From contig NZ_KV440950.1 in assembly GCF_001636405.1 (NCBI RefSeq), positions 1,759,712 to 1,823,711 of the forward strand: DNA of 64,000 bases, written 5' to 3'. The position numbers and the translations under genes are program-made. The stretch is from Peribacillus frigoritolerans. GTDB taxonomy: Bacteria; Bacillota; Bacilli; Bacillales; DSM-1321. Positions 56,120-64,000 of this stretch are shown here, in pieces. The notes below the pieces were generated by a model. That model worked only from the letters and a program-made list of their open reading frames with translations. It made no database searches and had not been told where the DNA came from. Numbering within the stretch: the stretch's first letter is position 1; every line of letters starts with the position of its first letter.

Positions 56120-56635
56120 ATTAGTAAAGACGCGATGGTAAACGAGGGCATCCGAGCCCGTGAAGTTCGTCTTATTGACCAAAACGGAGAACAACTTGGA
56201 ATTAAAACGAAATTCGAAGCATTGGAAATTGCCGCTCGTGTAAATCTTGATCTAGTTTTAGTTGCTGCAAATGCAAAGCCTCCGGTAGCCCGGATCATGG
56301 ACTACGGAAAACACCGCTTCGAGCAGCAAAAGAAAGACAAGGAAGCACGTAAAAATCAAAAAGTCATCAGTCTGAAAGAGGTTCGTTTGAGCCCGACGAT
56401 TGAAGAACATGATTTCAATACGAAGCTTCGCAACGGTATTAAATTCCTTGAAAAAGGCGATAAAGTAAAAGCTTCTATCCGATTCAAAGGACGTGCCATT
56501 ACGCATAAGGAAATTGGTCAACGTGTACTCGTTCGTTTTTCTGAAGCATGTAAAGAAGTGGCTACAATCGAGCAACACCCAAAAATGGACGGGCGCAGCA
56601 TGTTCATTATCTTAGCACCGAAAAACGAAAAGTAA
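56120..56635 (+). CDS. infC: Translation initiation factor IF-3
   Basis: 171 residues starting at the rare codon ATT 56120, 7 nt after GGAGGTG; the first in-frame ATG (56135) has no SD. The product then begins [20 protein letters not shown], the normal IF-3 N-terminus. N domain (1-80) with [12 protein letters not shown] and C domain (about 88-171) with [15 protein letters not shown]. An AUU start is used by many infC genes and underlies IF-3 autocontrol. First gene of infC-rpmI-rplT. Confidence 0.96.
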   Translation: MSKDAMVNEGIRAREVRLIDQNGEQLGIKTKFEALEIAARVNLDLVLVAANAKPPVARIMDYGKHRFEQQKKDKEARKNQKVISLKEVRLSPTIEEHDFNTKLRNGIKFLEKGDKVKASIRFKGRAITHKEIGQRVLVRFSEACKEVATIEQHPKMDGRSMFIILAPKNEK

Positions 56636-56669
56636 TTGTAAAGTAATTTGTAATGAGGAGGAATACCTT

Positions 56670-56870
56670 ATGCCTAAAATGAAAACTCACCGCGGATCTG
56701 CTAAACGTTTCAAAAAGACTGGATCCGGCAAACTTAAGCGTTCTAACGCTTACACAAGCCATTTATTTGCTAACAAATCTACTAAGCAAAAGCGTAAGCT
56801 TCGCAAAGCTAGCCTTGTAAGCAAAGGTGACTTCAAACGTATTCGTCATATGCTAGACAACATTAAATAA
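56670..56870 (+). CDS. rpmI: 50S ribosomal protein L35
   Basis: 66 residues, very basic ([24 protein letters not shown]), standard bL35 length. SD GAGGAGG. Middle gene of the L20-controlled operon. Confidence 0.97.
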   Translation: MPKMKTHRGSAKRFKKTGSGKLKRSNAYTSHLFANKSTKQKRKLRKASLVSKGDFKRIRHMLDNIK

Positions 56871-56905
56871 GTTCGATTTATCGAGTTAAATAGGAGGGAA
56901 ATAAC

Positions 56906-57265
56906 ATGCCACGTGTAAAAGGCGGTACTGTTACTCGCAAACGTCGTAAAAAGGTAATAAAATTAGCTAAAGGTTACTATGGCGCGAAACATATTCTTTT
57001 CAAAGTAGCTAACCAACAAGTAATGAAGTCAGGAAACTATGCTTTCCGTGACCGTCGTCAAAAGAAACGTGATTTCCGCAAACTTTGGATCACTCGTATC
57101 AACGCTGCAGCACGCATCAACGGTCTTTCTTACAGCCGTTTAATGCATGGCCTAAAGCTTGCTGGTATCGAAGTGAACCGCAAAATGCTTGCTGATCTTG
57201 CTGTTGCTGACGAACAAGCTTTTGCTCAATTAGCAACTGCTGCTAAACAACAATTAGACAAATAA
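56906..57265 (+). CDS. rplT: 50S ribosomal protein L20
   Basis: 119 residues, bL20: a long basic N-terminal helix ([19 protein letters not shown]) followed by the globular domain (about 60-119). It assembles early in the large subunit and is the likely autorepressor of the operon via the leader at 55882-56040. SD TAGGAGGG. Terminator after the gene. Confidence 0.97.
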   Translation: MPRVKGGTVTRKRRKKVIKLAKGYYGAKHILFKVANQQVMKSGNYAFRDRRQKKRDFRKLWITRINAAARINGLSYSRLMHGLKLAGIEVNRKMLADLAVADEQAFAQLATAAKQQLDK

Positions 57266-57278
57266 GTCTGACTGATAC

Positions 57279-57309
57279 AGCCACTCTCTTTTCAAGAGGG
57301 TGGCTTTTT
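57279..57309 (+). terminator. Terminator after rplT
   Basis: AGCCACTCTC and GAGGGTGGCT with TTTTCAA loop, then TTTTT. Confidence 0.88.
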
Positions 57310-57333
57310 ACATATTTAAAGGAGGGAATGGGA

Positions 57334-57609
57334 ATGCAAGGAGTATGGTTCATTGCTGCTTATATGATCATCACGAACATCATCGGCTTTGCCTTAATGG
57401 GAATCGACAAAAGGAAAGCGCGTAATGGGGAGTACCGGATCAGCGAAAAGACACTTTGGTTTTGGGCAGTCATAGGAGGAGGGACTGGGTCCTTTTTGGG
57501 GATGAAGCAATTCCGCCATAAGACGAAGCATGCCGCTTTTAAGTGGGGTCTGCCTATATTGATGATTCTTCAGATAGGCTTATTGATTAAGGTATTCATT
57601 CAATTGTAA
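57334..57609 (+). CDS. ysdA: DUF1294 membrane protein YsdA
   Basis: 91 residues from ATG 57334 (AAAGGAGG, 6 nt). Three hydrophobic segments (about 5-22, 42-56 and 68-88), with a conserved cytoplasmic loop DKRKARNGEYRISEKTLWF and GGGTGSFLGMKQFRHKTKH, the signature of DUF1294. Function unknown. Position after rplT matches ysdA of B. subtilis. Confidence 0.85.
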   Translation: MQGVWFIAAYMIITNIIGFALMGIDKRKARNGEYRISEKTLWFWAVIGGGTGSFLGMKQFRHKTKHAAFKWGLPILMILQIGLLIKVFIQL

Positions 57610-57669
57610 TAAGTAGCACGTATAGTGTATATGCTTGTAGAAGCAGCAAAGAGTAGCTGGAGGGAGAGC

Positions 57670-58239
57670 ATGAATGATAAATTGACACTTGTGATGAGCT
57701 ACGTTCAATCTGGAAGCGTGTTTGCACCGTTGATTTTTATCACTTTTCATTTATTAAGGCAATTTTTATTCATTCCCGTCATTGTGGTTTGCATGTCTGG
57801 AGGAGTATTATTCGGGGCAGCTTTTGGAACCATCTATTCGGTAATCGGTTTGACGCTGTCCAGCATGGCCTTTTATTTCGTGATAGGCAAATTTCCGAAA
57901 ACAAAGGATAGGCTGCTGGGGCTTAAGAATAAGCTGTTTGGTAACCGAAAGCTGAACAGCCGGCAAATTGCAGTACTCAGGCTAATACCATTCATACACT
58001 TTTATTTACTGTCGCTTTGTTTATTGGAATCCAATAAAGGGCTGAAAAATTATTTTTACCTATCCTTTATGACCAATCTTCCTGTAGCATTCGTATACAC
58101 GGTTTTTGGCCACTATATTGCAGATTTCAGTCCCACGCTGATCGTCATCATTTTATTATCTTTAACCTTATTGATCTATTTATTGAGAGAGAAGCAGACG
58201 GTCGTCCCCTGGAAGGAATTTTTTCGTTCAGATGATTAA
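57670..58239 (+). CDS. TVP38/TMEM64 (DedA-like) membrane protein
   Basis: 189 residues from ATG 57670 (TGGAGGG, 6-7 nt). Five hydrophobic helices. The family core is present: RQFLFIPVIVVCMSGGVLFGAAFGTIYSVIG, then a conserved RLIPFIHFYLLS segment corresponding to the RxxPxxPF/Y motif of VTT-domain proteins. VTT proteins are linked to lipid scrambling or flipping in several bacteria; the role here is unproven. Separates ysdA from ysdB, which are adjacent in B. subtilis. Confidence 0.85.
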   Translation: MNDKLTLVMSYVQSGSVFAPLIFITFHLLRQFLFIPVIVVCMSGGVLFGAAFGTIYSVIGLTLSSMAFYFVIGKFPKTKDRLLGLKNKLFGNRKLNSRQIAVLRLIPFIHFYLLSLCLLESNKGLKNYFYLSFMTNLPVAFVYTVFGHYIADFSPTLIVIILLSLTLLIYLLREKQTVVPWKEFFRSDD

Positions 58240-58242
58240 TAT

Positions 58243-58273
58243 AGAGCCTTGAGTCCATTTTCCTCAAGGCTCT
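58243..58273. terminator. Bidirectional terminator before ysdB 3' end
   Basis: AGAGCCTTGAG and CTCAAGGCTCT, perfect 11-bp arms; weak T-run, between convergent genes. Confidence 0.75.
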
Positions 58274-58291
58274 TCATTATGCGTGATTTTT

Positions 58292-58672
58292 TCAATTTTG
58301 TAAGAACTCCTTGACCGGGCTCTTCCAATCAATAACGGCATCCGGGTATTGTTTTTTTAAGGCTGCCTCGATTTTCAAGAAATCATTTCGCTTCAAGCCT
58401 TTCAGGCCTGCCACTTTTTTAGGCCAAATGAAGATGGAGATGACCTCGAAGGAGCGTTCCGTCGTCCCTAAATACTTTTCCCCTTCAAACATCACCCCGT
58501 TGTACGTCAATAAAAAATTCTTTCGTATATTGGCTGTATCGTCGAGCAGAAAGAATTTTTTCTGTTCATGTGCCAGCTCTAATTTTCTTTTCGGATTAAA
58601 TAGGTATTTAATGACTGTATAGATTAAGAAAATGATGAGAGCCAAAAGAATGAACCGCATGATCAATACCAT
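58292..58672 (-). CDS. ysdB: Sigma-W-dependent membrane-anchored protein YsdB
   Basis: 126 residues from ATG 58672 (AAGGAGGT, 6 nt). One N-terminal TM helix (about 5-25), then a soluble basic domain with DDTANIRKNFLLTYNGVMFEGEKY. Matches YsdB, whose B. subtilis gene belongs to the SigW regulon. An exact SigW promoter lies 38 bp upstream. Function unknown, presumably envelope stress related. Confidence 0.87.
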   Translation of the reverse strand: MVLIMRFILLALIIFLIYTVIKYLFNPKRKLELAHEQKKFFLLDDTANIRKNFLLTYNGVMFEGEKYLGTTERSFEVISIFIWPKKVAGLKGLKRNDFLKIEAALKKQYPDAVIDWKSPVKEFLQN

Positions 58673-58709
58673 GGAGATACCTCCTTAAACAGAGTGATTC
58701 CCTTTCATT

Positions 58710-58735
58710 TACGTATGGGTTTTTAATAAGTTTCA
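58710..58735 (-). promoter_or_regulatory. SigW promoter of ysdB
   Basis: On the minus strand TGAAAC (58730-58735), 16 bp, CGTA (58710-58713): an exact consensus match. Confidence 0.85.
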
Positions 58736-58741
58736 TTTATT

Positions 58742-58750
58742 TGATATAAT
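58742..58750 (+). promoter_or_regulatory. Extended -10 promoter of dUTPase gene
   Basis: TGATATAAT is an extended -10 (TGnTATAAT). The poor -35 (TTTAAT, 58722-58727) falls inside the divergent SigW promoter of ysdB. Confidence 0.5.
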
Positions 58751-58776
58751 TTAGGGGAAGACGAAGGAAAGAAGTG

Positions 58777-59271
58777 ATGAAAATGAACATAAGTAAATTA
58801 ATGGAAATGCAGGCGGCTTTGGATGAGCATATACAGTCCAAGCATGATTTGGGTGCGGAAGACTTGGTGGAACGAAAGATACTTGCTCTTTTAGTGGAGC
58901 TTGGAGAGCTTGCCAATGAAACAAGATGTTTTAAATTCTGGAGTCTTAAAGGACCCTCTGATAAAGAAACGATTTTGGCTGAATATGTGGATGGCATTCA
59001 TTTCATTTTGTCACTCGGGATCGAACGGGGTTTTGTACCGGAAGTTCCATCTGCCCTAAAGTTCCATCAGGAGGATTTGACGGTTCAATTTACTTCCATT
59101 TACGGTTACATCAGTGAATTTCGCACACAGCTGACAAAGTCATCTTATCAAAAGGTTTTTACTGCGTATTTACATTTAGGGGAGTTGCTCGGATTTTCGG
59201 CAGCGGATGTGGAAAAAGCATATGTAAGCAAAAATGAAGTCAATTACGAAAGGCAAAAGCAAGGCTACTGA
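58777..59271 (+). CDS. dUTP diphosphatase (all-alpha, dUTPase_2 type)
   Basis: 164 residues from ATG 58777 (AAGGA, 8 nt). All-helical MazG-superfamily fold: the metal-binding ELGELANE (ExxE) near 42-49 and EYVDGIHF (ExxD) near 71-78. Hydrolyses dUTP to dUMP and pyrophosphate, supplying thymidylate synthesis and limiting uracil incorporation. Unrelated to the trimeric dUTPases (YncF/YosS) of B. subtilis. 64 bp before ysdC, no terminator between. Confidence 0.87.
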   Translation: MKMNISKLMEMQAALDEHIQSKHDLGAEDLVERKILALLVELGELANETRCFKFWSLKGPSDKETILAEYVDGIHFILSLGIERGFVPEVPSALKFHQEDLTVQFTSIYGYISEFRTQLTKSSYQKVFTAYLHLGELLGFSAADVEKAYVSKNEVNYERQKQGY

Positions 59272-59335
59272 TTGTTTATGAAATCGATTGTCTGTATAAT
59301 TATTCTTGTAATGTAAGTTATAAGGAGGTAAGAGA

Positions 59336-60421
59336 ATGGCTCAATTGGATGAAACCTTAAAGATGCTTGCTGACTTAACGGATGCTAAAGGCATTGCAGG
59401 AAATGAAAGTGAAGTAAGAAAAGTGATGACCGAATACATAACACCATTTGCGGATGAAATATCGACAGATGGCCTGGGAAGTTTGATCGCCAAGAAAACG
59501 GGAGATGAAAACGGACCGAAAATCGTCGTTACCGGGCATATGGACGAAGTCGGTTTCATGATCACCCAAATTGATGATAAGGGATTTTTGCGTTTTCAGC
59601 CGGTAGGGGGCTGGTGGTCCCAGGTAATGCTGGCCCAGCGCGTGACGATCGTTACGGGTAAAGGTGATATAACGGGCATTATCGGTTCCAAGCCGCCACA
59701 TATCCTGTCAGCGGAAGCGCGGAAGAAGGCGATTGATATTAAGGATATGTTCATTGATATTGGTGCATCCAGCAAAGAAGAGGTTAAGGAATGGGGCGTC
59801 AAGCCGGGGGATATGGTTGTGCCATATTTTGAATTCACGGTTATGAATAATGAAAAGATGCTGCTCGCCAAAGCCTGGGACAATCGAATCGGCTGTGCAA
59901 TCGCCATTGATGTGCTTAAACAGCTGAAAGACAGCGACCATCCTAACATAGTTTATGGAATTGGCGCAGTGCAAGAAGAGGTCGGCCTGCGTGGCTCCAA
60001 AACATCCACATTCAAAATTCAGCCGGATATCGGTTTTGCCGTCGATGTCGGCATTGCTGGTGATACACCGGGGGTTTCCGAAAAAGAAGCGATGAGCAAG
60101 ATGGGGGAAGGCCCGCAAATCGTCATCTATGATTCATCGATGGTGGCACATAAGGGATTACGCGATTTCGTCACCGACACGGCTGATGAAATGAATATTC
60201 CTTATCAATACGAATCGATACCGGGCGGCGGGACGGATGCCGGCTCCATCCATTTAACGGCAAATGGTGTTCCCGCCCTGGCAATCACGATTGCCACACG
60301 CTACATTCATTCACACGCAGCAATGCTTCACAGGGATGATTATGAAAATGCAGTTAAGCTCATTGTCGAAGTGATTAAACGACTCGATCGCGAAGCGGTT
60401 GATCGGATCATTTACGAGTAA
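59336..60421 (+). CDS. ysdC: M42 family glutamyl aminopeptidase YsdC
   Basis: 361 residues, large dodecameric TET-type metallo-aminopeptidase. Metal ligands: H in [10 protein letters not shown] (about 65), D in [10 protein letters not shown] (about 180), EE in [10 protein letters not shown] (about 212-213), D in [12 protein letters not shown] (about 235) and H in RYIHSHAAM (about 323). SD AAGGAGGT. Convergent with lutC across a strong terminator. Confidence 0.95.
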   Translation: MAQLDETLKMLADLTDAKGIAGNESEVRKVMTEYITPFADEISTDGLGSLIAKKTGDENGPKIVVTGHMDEVGFMITQIDDKGFLRFQPVGGWWSQVMLAQRVTIVTGKGDITGIIGSKPPHILSAEARKKAIDIKDMFIDIGASSKEEVKEWGVKPGDMVVPYFEFTVMNNEKMLLAKAWDNRIGCAIAIDVLKQLKDSDHPNIVYGIGAVQEEVGLRGSKTSTFKIQPDIGFAVDVGIAGDTPGVSEKEAMSKMGEGPQIVIYDSSMVAHKGLRDFVTDTADEMNIPYQYESIPGGGTDAGSIHLTANGVPALAITIATRYIHSHAAMLHRDDYENAVKLIVEVIKRLDREAVDRIIYE

Positions 60422-60432
60422 TATAGTAAGTT

Positions 60433-60476
60433 AAAAATGGAGAGGCCTAATATAGGTCCTCTCCATTTTCTTTTTT
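60433..60476. terminator. Bidirectional terminator ysdC / lutC
   Basis: AAAATGGAGAGG-CCT and AGG-T-CCTCTCCATTTT, with T-runs on both strands. Confidence 0.92.
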
Positions 60477-61178
60477 CTACTTGTCTTCGACGATTATATA
60501 GACGGCTTTGATCGGTCCATGGACGCCGACGACTAGGTCCATTTCGATATCAGCCGAATTGCTCGGCCCTGTTATGAAATTGATGCAGGAAGGAACGACT
60601 TCGCCCCGGGTAACCTTTGAACGGATGGCCGCAGCAGCCTGGGTCATTCGCGGAACGATGGTGCTTTTTGGAATGATGGAAACATGGCAGGAAGGAAGGA
60701 AGCTGATGGAACGGCCGTGGTCCTTGTCGCTGAACAAGACGACGGTCGCTGATTCTGCTAGTGTCATCTCACTGAATGTGATTCCGATGTTAGCACTTTC
60801 TGCTTTTTCGATATTTTCATTCCCGGCTTGGTGATCCCATATATGGACATCATTTTCCTTTAAGATGCCCTCTAACCCATACTCGGTAAATCGACCGTCC
60901 TTAGGGATGATCACGGGTCCGTTTCCAAGTTCCTCGATCACCTTTGTTAAGCAATGCACCACTTGCTTGGAGTCGGTAACGTGAAATTGAGTATGCACCC
61001 GTTTACATTGCTCCTTCAATTCCGCGACAAGATCATTTTGTGTCGCATGTTTCAAAACTTCTTTTTGGGGGGCGTGCTTCCATTCCGGAACGGAGATGCC
61101 TTCCGTAATAGGAGCCCTTCCCAGGTTTTTGGCTATATTGTTTAAAAATGCCCCTTCATTATGGATGGTTCCATTCAT
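60477..61178 (-). CDS. lutC: Lactate utilization protein LutC
   Basis: 233 residues from ATG 61178, overlapping the lutB stop (ATGA) with AAGGAGGG upstream; a longer reading into lutB is an artefact. LUD-domain protein: [22 protein letters not shown] and the C-terminal [23 protein letters not shown] block. Part of the LutABC iron-sulfur L-lactate oxidation system. Last gene of the operon. Confidence 0.94.
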   Translation of the reverse strand: MNGTIHNEGAFLNNIAKNLGRAPITEGISVPEWKHAPQKEVLKHATQNDLVAELKEQCKRVHTQFHVTDSKQVVHCLTKVIEELGNGPVIIPKDGRFTEYGLEGILKENDVHIWDHQAGNENIEKAESANIGITFSEMTLAESATVVLFSDKDHGRSISFLPSCHVSIIPKSTIVPRMTQAAAAIRSKVTRGEVVPSCINFITGPSNSADIEMDLVVGVHGPIKAVYIIVEDK

Positions 61179-62605
61179 GATGATTTCCCTCCTTTTTCCC
61201 GATTTTTGAACCAGTCCCGAAAGCTCTCTTTCCCTGGAGCAGGGAACTCGCGGCTTTCTGTCCAAGTTTTGAGCGGTCCCGGGCCTTTCGAGATGATATC
61301 CCCCGTTTTAAAAGGTGACATCGCTGATGGGGCCATTTTGGAGCCGAATTTATAAAGCATAGGCGATGCCGCACCAATCCCAAAGGCCTTCATGGCCATC
61401 TTTTCTGAAAACGGCGCCATTTTTTCCTTTTCAACGATGACTTCACGATGCTTCCTCAGTAAATCATGGAGAGGAATCTTTACCGGACAGGCATCTGTAC
61501 AGGCTGCACAAAGAGTGGAGGCATACGGCAGTTCCTTGAAATCATCATATCCCCCGAGTAAGGGTGAAAGCACAGCGCCGATTGGTCCGGGGTAAATTGA
61601 ACCATATGAATGACCGCCAACCTGGCGATAGACCGGGCAGACATTTATACAGGCAGCACAGCGAATGCATTGAAGAACGGATTGAAACTCAGTTCCTAAG
61701 ATGGAGGAGCGTCCATTATCCACGATCACTAGGTGAAACTCCTCGGGTCCGTCTACATCACCTTCATCACGCGGACCGGTAAGTGCGGTGATGTAACTGG
61801 TCAATCTTTGACCGACAGCGCTTCTTGTCAATAAGCTGACAAGGACTTCGAATTCATCGAATGTAGGTACAAGCCGTTCCATTCCCATCACGGTGATTTG
61901 CGTTTTTGGGAGGGCAGTGACCAAATCGGCATTTCCTTCATTCGTCACCAATCCGATCGAGCCTGTTTCCGCAATCGCAAAATTACAGCCGGTAATGCCC
62001 ACATCGGCGCTTAAGAAATCTTTCCGCAAAATGCCCCGCACATGGGCGGTAAGCTCTTCCGGTTTTTCGGTTTGCGTATAGGCAAGCTTTTCTTTAAAAA
62101 CATCCCTGATCTGTTCTTTATTTTTATGGAGCGCAGGTGCGACGATATGGGAAGGGGGATCATGATCATCCACTTGTAAAATGTATTCTCCAAGGTCCGT
62201 TTCAACGACATCGAGGCCAACTGCCTCAAGAGTTGCATTCAAATTGATCTCTTCCGTGACCATCGATTTGGATTTAACGACCTTTTTGGCATTCTTTTTT
62301 ACAATGACATCCTTAATGTAGCCGCTTGCTTGTTCAGCGGTTTCAGCGAAGAAGACATGACCGCCCCTTTTCGAAACGTTTAGGGCAAGCTGGTGCAAAT
62401 AGAAATCAAGGTTACTGAGCACATGCTGCCGAATTTCTTCCCCAAGGGAACGCCAATCCTCCCAGCTTCCCAATTCATCAACGGCAGTCAGCCGCCGTCC
62501 GTGTAATCGTTCTTGGGCACTGGATACGGCCAATCGCATAAAGTCATTATGTATTCCTTCATCCACCCGGTCTTTAAATTTGGCAGAGCTGGTTTTCATA
62601 GCCAT
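61175..62605 (-). CDS. lutB: Lactate utilization iron-sulfur protein LutB
   Basis: 476 residues. An N-terminal LUD-like domain (about 70-290) is followed by two 4Fe-4S ferredoxin clusters, [12 protein letters not shown] (from residue 313) and [11 protein letters not shown] (from residue 366), and a C-terminal tail. It passes electrons from lactate oxidation, with LutA and LutC. 23 bp downstream of lutA. SD GAGGGAAAAA. Confidence 0.95.
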   Translation of the reverse strand: MAMKTSSAKFKDRVDEGIHNDFMRLAVSSAQERLHGRRLTAVDELGSWEDWRSLGEEIRQHVLSNLDFYLHQLALNVSKRGGHVFFAETAEQASGYIKDVIVKKNAKKVVKSKSMVTEEINLNATLEAVGLDVVETDLGEYILQVDDHDPPSHIVAPALHKNKEQIRDVFKEKLAYTQTEKPEELTAHVRGILRKDFLSADVGITGCNFAIAETGSIGLVTNEGNADLVTALPKTQITVMGMERLVPTFDEFEVLVSLLTRSAVGQRLTSYITALTGPRDEGDVDGPEEFHLVIVDNGRSSILGTEFQSVLQCIRCAACINVCPVYRQVGGHSYGSIYPGPIGAVLSPLLGGYDDFKELPYASTLCAACTDACPVKIPLHDLLRKHREVIVEKEKMAPFSEKMAMKAFGIGAASPMLYKFGSKMAPSAMSPFKTGDIISKGPGPLKTWTESREFPAPGKESFRDWFKNREKGGKSS

Positions 62606-62628
62606 AAGTTTTTCCCTCCTCGCTTTCT

Positions 62629-63345
62629 TTAAATGCTATTCAGGACTTCCGCAATGTGAAGGACTTTCACCGGTTGCCCCTTCCTTTGGATCCGTCCGCC
62701 GATATTCATCAAACATCCTGCATCCCCGCCGATTAAAAAGTCGGCACCGGTAGCTTCAATATTGCATACCTTCTCCTCGACCATTTGCCCGGAAATGTCA
62801 CCCATCTTAACCGAAAAGGTCCCCCCGAACCCGCAGCAGTTTTGGGCATCCGGAAGTGGTGTCACTTCCAGCCCCCTGACATGGCTTAATAAAATGGCAG
62901 GTGCTTCCTTCACTTTAAGCAGCCGTGTCATATGGCATGAAGTATGATATGTGGCCTTTCCCTTGAGGGTAGCCCCGACGTCGGTCACTTTTAAAACATC
63001 CACGATGAATTGGGACAATTCATATGTTTTAGCCGCTAATGATGCCGCTTTCTTTTCCCATACGGCATCACCTTTGAAAAGTACCGGATATTCCTTGAAC
63101 ATCGCTGCACAGGAACCGGAAGGGGTTACGACGTATTCAGCATCCGCGAACGTTTTAATCATCTTTTTCATGGCTTCCTTCGATTCCTTCGTATACCCGC
63201 TATTATATGCCGGCTGTCCGCAGCATATCTGGGACACCGGGAAATCGATCTCACAGCCTAATCTCTCGAGTAGCTCCACTGTCGCTTTGCCGACATTGGA
63301 TTGAAACAAATCCACTAAACATGTTGCAAAGAGAGTAACTTTCAA
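62629..63345 (-). CDS. lutA: Lactate utilization protein LutA
   Basis: 238 residues from TTG 63345 (AAGGAGG, 8 nt), the B. subtilis LutA length; ATG 63366 would include the SD. Two CCG domains with [10 protein letters not shown] and CCGFGGTFS cysteine motifs that resemble heterodisulfide reductase/glycolate oxidase GlcF subunits. First gene of lutABC, which lets the cell grow on L-lactate and is linked to biofilm growth in B. subtilis. Confidence 0.95.
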   Translation of the reverse strand: MKVTLFATCLVDLFQSNVGKATVELLERLGCEIDFPVSQICCGQPAYNSGYTKESKEAMKKMIKTFADAEYVVTPSGSCAAMFKEYPVLFKGDAVWEKKAASLAAKTYELSQFIVDVLKVTDVGATLKGKATYHTSCHMTRLLKVKEAPAILLSHVRGLEVTPLPDAQNCCGFGGTFSVKMGDISGQMVEEKVCNIEATGADFLIGGDAGCLMNIGGRIQRKGQPVKVLHIAEVLNSI

Positions 63346-63379
63346 TCTGAATTCCTCCTTTTTCAAAATAGGTTAACAG

Positions 63380-63392
63380 GTCATCTGATGAC
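63380..63392. promoter_or_regulatory. LutR-type operator
   Basis: GTCATCTGATGAC, perfect palindrome around T, containing TCATC-N-GATGA, the motif I recall for B. subtilis LutR. It lies 35 bp upstream of lutA, in the leader or promoter. Confidence 0.65.
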
Positions 63393-63453
63393 TAGAAAGT
63401 GGAAAAAGGAAATGGCTAAGAGAAGATACCAATTTCCAAGATTTTTTAAATGA

Positions 63454-63467
63454 AGTAATCGTTTTCA
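63454..63467. promoter_or_regulatory. cre (CcpA) site upstream of lutABC
   Basis: Minus-strand TGAAAACGATTACT matches TGWAANCGNTNWCA at 13 of 14 positions. Placed about 110 bp upstream of lutA, it predicts carbon catabolite repression. Confidence 0.65.
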
Positions 63468-63526
63468 AAATAATATATCAATTTAATCCTTTTTTGTATA
63501 GGGTATTTTTGAAATTTAAAGGAATA

Positions 63527-64000
63527 TCAATGACTCTTTTGCTGATTTTTTTGGATGACCCGGTCCAGCGATTCCTCGACGCTTTGAAGATGAAACAGCA
63601 TGGCACTGCGGGCTCCGTCTTCATCCTGTGCCACGATTGCATCATATATCCTGACATGCTGCTGGTAAAGCTGCTTGAGTGTCATCTCTTCGGAATAAAG
63701 CGCAGCCCGACGGATATCACGCATCTTTTCCGTCATTAATTCTGAAACATGATTCATCAATGTAATCAGCAGCTCATTTTGTGATGCATTTGCCACGGCA
63801 ACATGGAAGGAGATATCCGCTTTATCACTAAGTTCTTCATCATCCGAGACCTTTTCCATATTAAAAAGCATGTCCTTAAGTTCGATAAGGTTTTCTTCCG
63901 TTCTCTTCTTCGCTGCCACTTCCGCCGTACCGGACTCAAGGATTTTCCGGACTTCCAGTAAATGCTTGATATTGTCTTGATCCATCAAAAGGGCGGCAGA
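63527..64000 (-). CDS. lutR: FadR-family regulator, LutR-like (partial)
   Basis: Only the C-terminal part is in the window; the frame stays open to the edge, so the HTH is beyond 64000. The visible 157 residues are an FCD ligand domain with the usual metal-binding features: ADISFHVAVANASQN (D-x3-H), a central EMTxxQLYQQHVRIYDAI His, and MLFHLQSVEESLDRV. Tandem with lutABC and separated by a LutR-type palindrome, it is best read as LutR; the symbol rests on context. Confidence 0.75.
   Translation of the reverse strand, partial: SAALLMDQDNIKHLLEVRKILESGTAEVAAKKRTEENLIELKDMLFNMEKVSDDEELSDKADISFHVAVANASQNELLITLMNHVSELMTEKMRDIRRAALYSEEMTLKQLYQQHVRIYDAIVAQDEDGARSAMLFHLQSVEESLDRVIQKNQQKSH

Noticed and set aside
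60477-61265. LutC extended at its N-terminus to 262 residues
   Set aside because: The extra residues are out-of-frame reading of the lutB 3' end; ATG 61178 has the SD and the ATGA overlap.

Overview
The window is a stretch of core chromosome from a low-to-moderate GC, endospore-forming Bacillaceae. Gene content and order follow the Bacillus subtilis block that runs ytxK-ackA, argGH, ytoI/ytpI/nrnA, ytrHI, dnaE, ytsJ, accDA, pfkA, pyk, citZ-icd-mdh, phoPR, polA-mutM-ytaF-coaE-gapB-speD-nrdR-dnaBI-ytxC-thrS, infC-rpmI-rplT and ysdABC. Several insertions relative to B. subtilis (glyoxylate-shunt aceBA, hflKC, a FadR-type regulator between malic enzyme and accD, lutABC next to a FadR-type regulator) point away from B. 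subtilis itself. A Peribacillus / Bacillus simplex-like organism is my best guess. That guess rests on gene content and on the GC-rich intergenic repeat, not on any search.

Layout. 1-1000: a small protein with a strict GxxxG repeat, then two tandem copies of a palindromic intergenic repeat. 1-13 kb: ytxK, ackA, an EcsC-family gene, moaB, argGH under two ARG boxes, uspA, an AT-rich orphan membrane protein, a peptidase and ytkL, then a third repeat copy in about 0.9 kb with almost no genes. 12-16 kb: ytoI, ytpI, nrnA, ytrHI. 16-27 kb: dnaE, malic enzyme with a FadR-family regulator and a matching palindrome, accDA, pfkA, pyk, fxsA. 27-37 kb: aceBA, ytvI, ytwI, citZ, icd, mdh. 37-46 kb: phoPR, hflKC behind a SigW-type promoter, polA, mutM, ytaF, coaE. 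46-53 kb: gapB with CcpN-like operators, speD with a structured leader, nrdR, dnaBI, ytxC. 53-60 kb: T-box/thrS, two small genes, L20 leader/infC-rpmI-rplT (infC starts at ATT), ysdA, a TVP38-type protein, ysdB (SigW), a dUTPase, ysdC. 60-64 kb: lutCBA and a truncated lutR-like gene on the minus strand.

Functionally the window is dense in central carbon metabolism: acetate overflow (ackA), lower glycolysis (pfkA, pyk), gluconeogenesis (gapB, malic enzyme), the first committed step of fatty-acid synthesis (accDA), TCA cycle plus glyoxylate bypass, and lactate oxidation (lutABC). Around these sit cre-like, CcpN-like, ArgR-type and FadR-type operator sequences. Replication and repair (dnaE, polA, mutM, dnaB, dnaI) and translation (thrS, infC, rpmI, rplT) fill most of the rest. 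Many genes are best read from TTG or GTG starts, chosen by Shine-Dalgarno spacing.

I see no phage, IS element, CRISPR array, tRNA, rRNA, toxin-antitoxin or defence island, and nothing I would call an undescribed multi-gene system. The least explained items are the GxxxG-repeat protein, the repeat family with its decayed copy, the palindrome/FadR regulator pair around the malic enzyme gene, SigW control of hflKC, and the speD leader.
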